5,347 nucleotides of DNA, taken from the NCBI GenBank assembly GCA_945929285.1, contig CAMEOC010000097.1, forward strand, positions 1-5,347, in the 5' to 3' direction. Position 1 is the stretch's first letter; every line of letters starts with the position of its first letter. This stretch comes from an uncultured Mucispirillum sp. (GTDB taxonomy: Bacteria > Chrysiogenota > Deferribacteres > Deferribacterales > Mucispirillaceae). Shown here piece after piece: positions 1 through 5,347 of this stretch. Under the pieces are notes generated by a model that worked only from the letters and a program-made list of their open reading frames with translations, was not told the origin of the DNA and ran no database searches. A program made the position numbers and the translations under genes.

Positions 1-11
1 ATAGCCCCAGT
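1..11 (+). other. Probable 3' end of a further spacer, cut by the window edge
   Basis: These 11 bases directly precede the first complete repeat. They match neither the repeat nor the sequence flanking the other end of the array. Because the following repeat is intact, the simplest reading is that the array continues leftward. They could instead be the end of a leader; the sequence does not decide. Confidence 0.5.
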
Positions 12-19
12 GTTCTGTA

Positions 20-47
20 TTGACCACAATATTTAATATGTTATAAT
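20..47 (+). promoter_or_regulatory. Repeat-embedded sigma-70 promoter (first of 11 identical copies)
   Basis: Within the repeat, TTGACC (repeat nt 9-14; 5/6 match to the -35 consensus TTGACA) is followed by 16 bp and then a perfect TATAAT (nt 31-36). TG one base upstream of the -10 gives an extended -10 element. The same promoter recurs in each repeat, with -35 boxes at 20, 86, 152, 218, 284, 350, 416, 482, 548, 614 and 680. Because the -10 is the last six bases of the repeat, initiation would fall about 6-8 nt into the following spacer, giving guides of about 23-25 nt. The II-C repeats of N. meningitidis and C. jejuni also end in an extended -10 and drive crRNA transcription from each repeat. 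Activity here is inferred, not shown. Confidence 0.8.
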
Positions 48-679
48 GTTTGCTGTCAAATATACGGGCAGAGTGCCGTTCTGTATTGACCACAATATTT
101 AATATGTTATAATTATCTCTTATACCTTGCATAGATAAGTGGTGTTCTGTATTGACCACAATATTTAATATGTTATAATATGCATTTTATATGCACAACC
201 TGACATAAAGTTCTGTATTGACCACAATATTTAATATGTTATAATAAGCTTGAGCTCCTGTACCACCTAAAGCATGTTCTGTATTGACCACAATATTTAA
301 TATGTTATAATAAATTATTAAAATTCAATATGATAAATTTAGTTCTGTATTGACCACAATATTTAATATGTTATAATATGTATCATAATCACCGCGGGAG
401 CCTTCGAGTTCTGTATTGACCACAATATTTAATATGTTATAATTAATGACATATATTCCACAGTCGCTACATCGTTCTGTATTGACCACAATATTTAATA
501 TGTTATAATATAAAATGAATGAAAGAGTAAAAACATTAAGTTCTGTATTGACCACAATATTTAATATGTTATAATACAGCTAAAGCACGACTTGCTAGCA
601 TAGGGGTTCTGTATTGACCACAATATTTAATATGTTATAATCCAAATGTATCAGGTGAAAGTTGTGGAGCTGTTCTGTA

Positions 680-707
680 TTGACCACAATATTTAATATG
701 TTATAAT
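680..707 (+). promoter_or_regulatory. Promoter in the last repeat, aimed at the terminator rather than a spacer
   Basis: The last repeat carries the same TTGACC, 16 bp, TATAAT promoter, but no spacer follows it. Initiation at about 713-715 would run straight into the inverted repeat at 716-745. The product would be at most a short terminator-like RNA, and reading into cas2 in antisense would be limited. Confidence 0.65.
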
Positions 708-715
708 AGGTCAAC

Positions 716-745
716 AATAAACCCCTTTACTATAAGGGGTTTATT
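716..745. terminator. Bidirectional rho-independent terminator between array and cas2
   Basis: AATAAACCCCTT (716-727) and AAGGGGTTTATT (734-745) are perfect reverse complements around a 6-nt loop (728-733). The core has four G-C pairs flanked by A/T pairs, so each strand shows a G-C stem followed by a U-rich stretch. The plus strand continues ATTACATTATTTT and the minus strand ends GGGGTTTATTGTT. It lies 9 nt after the last repeat and 34 nt beyond the cas2 stop codon, between two convergent transcription units. It would end both array transcripts and the cas mRNA. The U-tracts are interrupted, so efficiency is uncertain. Confidence 0.75.
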
Positions 746-779
746 ACATTATTTTAAGAAAAAAATTTGTTAAAAATTA

Positions 780-1151
780 CTATATTTTTGCACTTTCTGG
801 TAAAAAGGAATCAATATTTGGTTGAAATAAAATATATTGTTCTGGGTTATTTCTTTTAATTTTTGAATGACCTCTTAATGTAACAATATTTTCATACTGC
901 TTATCTGTAAATGATAAAATATCTACTTTACCTTCTTCTGGCATATTTACTTCAATTAATTTAACCAACCTTTCCACATGCTCTTTACTGGGGCATGGTC
1001 TTAAATATACAGAAAATTGAACCATTTCAAAACTATTATCTAGTAAAAAATTCCTAAACTTTGTTGCTGTTTTTCTTTCCTTTTCTGTTATTACTGGTAA
1101 ATCAAAAAGCACCATTACCCACATAAGCCTATACCCACTTAAATAAGTCAT
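780..1151 (-). CDS. cas2: CRISPR-associated endoribonuclease-fold protein Cas2 (type II)
   Basis: Cas2 is the small ferredoxin-fold subunit that bridges two Cas1 dimers in the spacer-integration complex. The 123-residue protein shows the family's N-terminal beta strand ending in the conserved aspartate (VMVLFDLPV, D17). A second characteristic segment is FEMVQFSVYLRPC (residues 41-53), and VDILSFTDKQYENI follows at about 76-89. Length is slightly above the usual 90-115 residues and the protein looks intact. The ATG is supported by AGGT six bases upstream, which overlaps the cas1 stop codon. Met10 and Met13 are less likely starts because they would leave little of the first strand. It is the last gene of the operon, 8 nt after cas1, and stops with TAG 34 nt before the terminator hairpin. 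In the integration complex Cas2 acts mainly as a structural part; any nuclease activity here is unknown. Confidence 0.96.
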   Translation of the reverse strand: MTYLSGYRLMWVMVLFDLPVITEKERKTATKFRNFLLDNSFEMVQFSVYLRPCPSKEHVERLVKLIEVNMPEEGKVDILSFTDKQYENIVTLRGHSKIKRNNPEQYILFQPNIDSFLPESAKI

Positions 1152-1157
1152 TTTTTT

Positions 1158-1161
1158 ACCT
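1158..1161 (-). promoter_or_regulatory. Ribosome binding site of cas2
   Basis: AGGT on the minus strand lies 6 nt before the cas2 ATG and shares bases with the cas1 TAG stop codon. It supports the chosen cas2 start and suggests that ribosomes finishing cas1 feed cas2 translation. Confidence 0.6.
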
Positions 1162-2071
1162 ACATATTAATTTCCTGTAAATCCTCTAATTTTAATATCG
1201 GTAAATCTAAATTTTTCTTTAATGTTTCTAAAGAATAAGCAAATGTATAAGCTAATGATTGCATTCTATTTATAACAGGGCTTCTGCCCCTTGGGCTATC
1301 CATATCTAAATATAGTATATTTACCAGTTGTTTTTTAACTTCTGGGGTAAGTTCTACTATACCTTTTATATATTCCTTATATGCAAAAAAATCTACTATT
1401 TGGCGAAAAGGTTCCATCAGATCATCAGCTAAACGCATGATGTTATATTTATTTTTATGAAATATTCCAATTGCTGGGTGAAGCCCTGCTCCCATTATAG
1501 ACCTTGCTATACCTGAACGCAATATTGTATATCCATAATTTAAAATAGAATTAATGCCCTCGCCGTTTTTATCTCTTGTAAAGCTATCTCCAAATAGTTT
1601 ATTCCAGTATATTTTTGCAGCCTGGGCTTCAATATTTTCCCTATCACCAATGGTAACTTTTTTTATTAAATATTCTAGTTTACTAATATCTTTATTGAAT
1701 GCCTTTAAACATATTAATTGATTATATATTTTAATCTGTATAATATCTTTCCATATTTTTTCATACAAACTTTTTCTTGTATTTATTTGTATATCAATTT
1801 TACCAGCATTTTGGTAGTGACTTTCCACAGGCCATAAAAATGCAGCAGGAGAATGATTTTTACCACATATAATAAATGGAATATTTAATTCTGCAAGTTT
1901 TACCAGTAAATTATTACTATATGTAAGGCTATATGAATTTGCTATAATACCCCCAATATCATATAATGGAATTTCGTATTCCTTACCACCATTTATGGCT
2001 ACTTTTAAAAAACCTCTATGCAGGCTTAAATGTGCCTGCATATCAGTTATTTCTATTATTCTTAAATTCAT
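1160..2071 (-). CDS. cas1: CRISPR-associated endonuclease/integrase Cas1 (type II)
   Basis: Cas1 is the metal-dependent integrase that inserts new spacers at the array, acting with Cas2. At 303 residues it has normal type II length. The N-terminal beta domain starts with RIIEITD..AHLSLHRGFLKV (4-24). The C-terminal helical domain holds the active site: E148 in NIEAQAAKIYW, H205 in GLHPAIGIFH and D217 in RLADDLMEPFR, matching the E-H-D metal ligands of the family. RSPVINRMQSLAYTFAYSLE (263-282) is the usual C-terminal helix region. The ATG overlaps the cas9 stop (ATGA, 4 bp), so translation is probably coupled to cas9; only a short AGGA lies very close to the start. cas2 follows after 8 nt. 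All catalytic residues are intact, so the adaptation module looks functional. Confidence 0.97.
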   Translation of the reverse strand: MNLRIIEITDMQAHLSLHRGFLKVAINGGKEYEIPLYDIGGIIANSYSLTYSNNLLVKLAELNIPFIICGKNHSPAAFLWPVESHYQNAGKIDIQINTRKSLYEKIWKDIIQIKIYNQLICLKAFNKDISKLEYLIKKVTIGDRENIEAQAAKIYWNKLFGDSFTRDKNGEGINSILNYGYTILRSGIARSIMGAGLHPAIGIFHKNKYNIMRLADDLMEPFRQIVDFFAYKEYIKGIVELTPEVKKQLVNILYLDMDSPRGRSPVINRMQSLAYTFAYSLETLKKNLDLPILKLEDLQEINM

Positions 2072-5000
2072 TTCCTATTTTTCCAAAAGTTAATATCTGC
2101 TGTTTTCTTTTTGCTTATAATACCAGAAACACTTATATTAAATTGTTTTGCCTGATACTTATTAAAAAGTGTATTAAATACTATAAATCTTTGGCTTTGT
2201 TCATCTGTTCCATGACCATTTATATTAATTAAACCAAGTTCCTTTAATTCCCCTGATTTTTTTTGTCTTATTTGCTGAACAGTACAATATATTCTATCAA
2301 CTCCCTTATCTTTATCTACAAAACCTATTATATCACCTTTAAATAATCTCATAAGTAATTTTCCAGTAGGATTTTTCTTCATCCATTTAGGTATAAAGTT
2401 TTGTTGTGCAGCATCAAATAATTGAATTACTTCTGCATGTTTTACTCCATCTACTTCATATATTTCTACACACAAATTATCACCACCTGCAAAGGCTTTA
2501 TAAGTTTTTCCAAATTTATCTTGTATGGTAATTAAAGGATTTTCGGATTTTAATACTCTAATATTTCTTATTCCCCTATTATCCACAATTTCCATAAACT
2601 TACCATTATTATTGCAGGCATAATTTCTTAATTCATAATCTCTAATAGATTCAAAATGTTTTTTTTCTTTAAACTTATCAATTGACCATCTTACTGCAAC
2701 ATTATTTTTACCTTCACTATTAACTATGCTATATGCTGTTTTCTCATGTAACATACCAGTAATACTTCTATCTGCTTTATGGGAGGTTTTTATATTATTT
2801 ACTGCCAATTCTAAACTTTTTCTGTAATTTGTAAAAGGTTCTGGCATTTTATCTAATATCCTTTTTCTATTGGCATATTTATTCATATTATATAATTCTT
2901 CCATATCATTGGCAGCTGATGATATTTTTTGTAAAAAAGAACGGGTTGTTATAGCCACCACAAAAGCATCTACTGCATGGTGCCTGTGGTCGTTTCTATT
3001 TTTTTCATTATTATCTGATAATACATCATTTAAACCAAGCCTGCCCCGTATCATTGCTGTTAACTGGCCCGGTATTGACCATATACTGCTGTGCTTATTT
3101 TTAGGATAAATAGATTTTAAATACTCTAAAGCCATTCTTGAAATATACTGTGTATCACTTAACTGGCTTGCTATAAAATCGCCACCTTCTTTATTATATA
3201 TATTCATCGCATCTTTTGTAAATCTATCAAATTTACTTTTATTAAACACTTTTGCACGCTCTAATATTTCATCATAATTAAAACCGTCTTTATTACTAGA
3301 AAATGCTTCATAAGGTGTTTTATTACCCTTATAATAATTGGCAGATTTCATAGATAAAGTTTTATTATTAAAACTATCATCTAAAGAACGGGAATAAGGC
3401 ACAATATGTTCTATTTGCACATTATCTGTAAATAATTCAGCTAAACTTATAATTTTCCCAGTATATACACATCTTTTTATACTTTCATCATTACCTAGTT
3501 CAAACCAAAGTTTTACTTTATCCCTTGCTGTTTTATCATTTTTTACTTTAAATTCTTCCAGCATTTGCCTTATTTTATCATTAATTTTTTGATTTTCTTT
3601 ATTTTGCTTTATATGCCTTAATTTAGCAGCCTTACCATTTTTTAAATCTCTTGCAAGTTCTATTACAATCTGTTCAGGCTTTCCATATAAGAAGATTAAT
3701 TCGTTTACTAGTTTTCTTAACTGGTTTAATGCTATATGCACTGTTGGATTAGAAATTTTACCATATCTTTCTTCATCATTTTTAGGGTTATTTATTTGCG
3801 GGTCTACAACGCTATCTTGTAATATTTTGCCATAATACTCCAAATATTCACTTACTTCATTATTTTCTTGCCTGCTAAGCCCTGAATGTATTATAGCTTT
3901 AGTTAGCCCCATATTTTCTTTATCCATTTTTTCGTTTAATTGAAGCACTGCTTTTTTACCATATCTTAAATACCCAGTATCAAGTTTATATATGGCTTTA
4001 TCTAATATATTATTTATTTCTTCATCAGATAAATTAAAATTATTTCTATATTTTTCTTTTACTTCATCATTACTTTCATTAGAAAAAAGCATATCTATTA
4101 TATTAAATTTATCATCATCTGAAAAATTATCCCATTTATCTCCCAATACATCTTTATGCAACATTATAGCATTTGTTTTATTACCAGCAATTTTATCATC
4201 AATAGCTTCATGGGAAAATTGACCATAAGTAACATTTGAAAAACTTTTCTTTAAAAGTGTTCTTATTTTATTAAAAGTTAACTCTATTTTATTTTGCAAT
4301 TCTGCTTTTAATACAGATTTTTCATTTGGGGTTAATTCCCTATATTCATATAAATTTTCATCATACACTCTTAAATCATTAATCTTTTGCAATAAGATAA
4401 AATCTTGAGCTAATACATGGGCTTTATGAAGTTTTGTATCCTCACCTGTTAAGCTACATTTACCTATTACTTGTTTTTTTAGTGGCCTCTGGTAAAAAAT
4501 AATATGAAATAATTCCTTAATAACATCATCAGTTAATTCTTTACGATATTTTTGCTGTTCTGCCATTATAATATTATATTCTTCTTCCATTAAGGCTCTA
4601 TCTAAATATATTTCATAGCCTTCTTTACCGTCTACTTTACCAAGCCTTGCTCTTACAGATTTGCCATTTAAAATTAAATAATAAAAATATTCCCCAACAG
4701 TTTTTTTGCCCTGTTCTTCCATTTTCTTTTTTAATCTTTCAATAGCTGGTTTTATTTTACCGCTGTCATCTGCTTTATCTACTTTTCTATTACTTTTAAA
4801 GCCTCTACGTTTTGAAAGGTGCATTAATATTCTACCAAGTTCATGAACTTCAATTTTTTCATTAACTGCCCTGTTTCTAAGCTCATAAGGGTTTAATATA
4901 GATAATGCTTTTCGCTCACTTTCATTTGCAGGCAGTAAACCATACTTTACTAAACTAATTAGTAAGTGTTTCCTGCGTGATATTTTTCTATCAAGGTTTC

Positions 5001-5199
5001 TTCTAGCACTACGGGCATTTCTACGCTCAACAGCTAAAGGCTCATCTGTTTTTTCTTTTCTACCATTATGAAATATTCTCACACCTGCTTTAATAACTGC
5101 CACTGGTTCAACATTATTATTTAACCTTAACATACACCAGCCAATAGAGTTTGTTCCTAAATCTAATCCTAAACGGTATGAGATATTATGTTCATTCAT
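2068..5199 (-). CDS. cas9: CRISPR-associated endonuclease Cas9, compact type II-C
   Basis: Cas9 is the RNA-guided double-strand DNA nuclease of type II systems. At 1043 residues it is a compact II-C enzyme, comparable to those of N. meningitidis (1082) and C. jejuni (984). RuvC-I is LGLDLGTNSIGW with catalytic D13. The arginine-rich bridge helix spans about 57-80. The recognition lobe follows, with RRGFKSNRK at 131-139 and KAHVLAQDF at 259-267. RuvC-II is IVIELARDLK (511-520) with E514. HNH is VQIEHIVPYSRSLDDSFNNKTL (594-615) with H598, and N621 fits the third HNH residue. RuvC-III is NDHRHHAVDAF (736-746) with H741 and D744. The rest, roughly 775-1043, should be the WED and PAM-interacting domains; RLFKGDIIGF (951-960) is typical, but the PAM cannot be read from sequence. 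The start has GGAG 7 nt upstream and no earlier in-frame ATG. cas9 is first in the operon and overlaps cas1 by 4 bp. No frameshift or lost catalytic residue is seen. Confidence 0.98.
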   Translation of the reverse strand: MNEHNISYRLGLDLGTNSIGWCMLRLNNNVEPVAVIKAGVRIFHNGRKEKTDEPLAVERRNARSARRNLDRKISRRKHLLISLVKYGLLPANESERKALSILNPYELRNRAVNEKIEVHELGRILMHLSKRRGFKSNRKVDKADDSGKIKPAIERLKKKMEEQGKKTVGEYFYYLILNGKSVRARLGKVDGKEGYEIYLDRALMEEEYNIIMAEQQKYRKELTDDVIKELFHIIFYQRPLKKQVIGKCSLTGEDTKLHKAHVLAQDFILLQKINDLRVYDENLYEYRELTPNEKSVLKAELQNKIELTFNKIRTLLKKSFSNVTYGQFSHEAIDDKIAGNKTNAIMLHKDVLGDKWDNFSDDDKFNIIDMLFSNESNDEVKEKYRNNFNLSDEEINNILDKAIYKLDTGYLRYGKKAVLQLNEKMDKENMGLTKAIIHSGLSRQENNEVSEYLEYYGKILQDSVVDPQINNPKNDEERYGKISNPTVHIALNQLRKLVNELIFLYGKPEQIVIELARDLKNGKAAKLRHIKQNKENQKINDKIRQMLEEFKVKNDKTARDKVKLWFELGNDESIKRCVYTGKIISLAELFTDNVQIEHIVPYSRSLDDSFNNKTLSMKSANYYKGNKTPYEAFSSNKDGFNYDEILERAKVFNKSKFDRFTKDAMNIYNKEGGDFIASQLSDTQYISRMALEYLKSIYPKNKHSSIWSIPGQLTAMIRGRLGLNDVLSDNNEKNRNDHRHHAVDAFVVAITTRSFLQKISSAANDMEELYNMNKYANRKRILDKMPEPFTNYRKSLELAVNNIKTSHKADRSITGMLHEKTAYSIVNSEGKNNVAVRWSIDKFKEKKHFESIRDYELRNYACNNNGKFMEIVDNRGIRNIRVLKSENPLITIQDKFGKTYKAFAGGDNLCVEIYEVDGVKHAEVIQLFDAAQQNFIPKWMKKNPTGKLLMRLFKGDIIGFVDKDKGVDRIYCTVQQIRQKKSGELKELGLININGHGTDEQSQRFIVFNTLFNKYQAKQFNISVSGIISKKKTADINFWKNRK

Positions 5200-5205
5200 A
5201 AAAAA

Positions 5206-5210
5206 GCTCC
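5206..5210 (-). promoter_or_regulatory. Ribosome binding site of cas9
   Basis: GGAGC on the minus strand puts a GGAG Shine-Dalgarno core 7 nt before the cas9 ATG. It is the best ribosome binding site in the operon and fixes the start that keeps the complete RuvC-I motif. Confidence 0.8.
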
Positions 5211-5347
5211 AAATTTTATTATTACAATAATAATATATTACTTTATATTTTATAAATATTCGGTAAAATCTAAAAACGATTGCGAAAAATTCAATAAATA
5301 AAAAAGTGGTTGTTAAATCTCTTTAAATAAAATAATATTTTTTAACC
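5211..5347 (-). promoter_or_regulatory. AT-rich upstream region expected to hold the cas operon promoter
   Basis: These 137 bp are almost pure A/T and contain no credible coding sequence. The cas9-cas1-cas2 promoter should be here because no other gene lies upstream within the window. On the minus strand there are several TATAAA-like -10 candidates (about 5241-5256) and a weak TTGAAT, 16 bp, TAGATT pair (about 5267-5294). None stands out against the base composition, so no exact promoter is called. I also looked for a tracrRNA anti-repeat on both strands and found only weak partial matches. Confidence 0.35.

Larger units (their letters stand above)
12..707 (+). CRISPR. Type II-C CRISPR array, 11 identical 36-bp repeats and 10 spacers of 30 bp
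   Basis: Eleven copies of one 36-bp repeat start at 12, 78, 144, 210, 276, 342, 408, 474, 540, 606 and 672, an exact 66-bp period. I checked every copy by eye and found no mismatch. The repeat begins GTTCTGTA and ends TGTTATAAT. The 5' GTT and 3' TAxAAT fit the crRNA-sense orientation of known II-C repeats (Neisseria, Campylobacter), so I place the crRNA strand on plus. All ten spacers are exactly 30 bp and all differ. Spacer starts are 48, 114, 180, 246, 312, 378, 444, 510, 576 and 642. Spacer G+C ranges from 2/30 (312-341) to 15/30 (48-77 and 378-407). The array adjoins the cas9-cas1-cas2 operon and is read towards it. It probably continues beyond the left edge, so the leader is not visible. 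The terminal repeat next to cas2 is not degenerate. Confidence 0.99.

Noticed and set aside
325..555. 76-codon minus-strand reading frame with the recurring peptide NILNIVVNTE
   Set aside because: It lies entirely in the CRISPR array. The recurring peptide is just the translated repeat; 66 bp is a multiple of three, so the frame is kept.
709..745. A short tracrRNA starting with GGTCAACAATAAAC and ending in the hairpin
   Set aside because: Only about 10 of 14 bases could pair and the middle is unpaired. The last repeat promoter would start transcription after GGTCAA, and the hairpin is explained as a terminator.
746..779. Possible extra element between the terminator and cas2
   Set aside because: Only A/T-rich sequence; no repeat copy, anti-repeat or reading frame of note.
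1966..2232. 88-codon plus-strand reading frame
   Set aside because: It runs antisense to the end of cas9 and the start of cas1, resembles no family I recognise and has no ribosome binding site I can see.
3072..3081. GTATTGACCA inside cas9, identical to ten bases of the CRISPR repeat
   Set aside because: It encodes part of the conserved WSIPGQ region, the match stops at ten bases, and no -10 box follows at the right distance. A chance match in AT-rich DNA is likely; TTGACCA also recurs elsewhere in cas9.
2870..3109. 79-codon plus-strand reading frame
   Set aside because: It is antisense to the conserved RuvC-III region of cas9; a shadow of a clearly real gene.
3992..4222. 76-codon plus-strand reading frame
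   Set aside because: It is antisense to the cas9 recognition lobe, serine- and leucine-rich as expected for the complement of A/T-rich coding sequence.

Overview
This window holds a compact type II-C CRISPR-Cas locus: a CRISPR array on the left (11 identical 36-bp repeats, 10 spacers of 30 bp) and a tight cas9-cas1-cas2 operon on the minus strand. The DNA is strongly AT-rich throughout, genes included. The host is probably a low-G+C Gram-negative bacterium. The Cas9 N-terminus and arginine-rich bridge helix recall the alphaproteobacterial-type II-C group, but no housekeeping gene is present, so the taxonomic guess is weak.

Layout from left to right. Positions 1-11 look like the end of a further spacer cut by the window edge. 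The array runs from 12 to 707. A perfect 12-bp inverted repeat at 716-745 lies between the array and the end of cas2 and looks like a bidirectional terminator. cas2 (780-1151), cas1 (1160-2071) and cas9 (2068-5199) follow, all read right to left. cas9 and cas1 overlap by 4 bp, and 8 bp separate cas1 from cas2. Positions 5200-5347 are an AT-rich upstream region carrying the cas9 ribosome binding site and presumably the operon promoter. There is no csn2 or cas4, which together with the short Cas9 gives subtype II-C.

The most notable signal is in the repeat. Each copy contains TTGACC, 16 bp, then TATAAT, preceded by an extended -10 TG, and the -10 hexamer is the last six bases of the repeat. Every repeat therefore looks like a near-consensus sigma-70 promoter firing rightward into the next spacer. 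This is the arrangement known from Neisseria meningitidis and Campylobacter jejuni II-C arrays, here with an unusually good -35 box as well. Each crRNA would be transcribed on its own, its guide shortened by about 6 nt at the 5' end. Transcription would run convergently with the cas operon, and the terminator would separate the two.

How the parts work together: Cas1-Cas2 (probably with Cas9) add spacers, the array makes crRNAs, and Cas9 with crRNA and tracrRNA cuts matching DNA. All expected catalytic residues of Cas9 and Cas1 are present. No convincing tracrRNA was found in the window; it probably lies outside.
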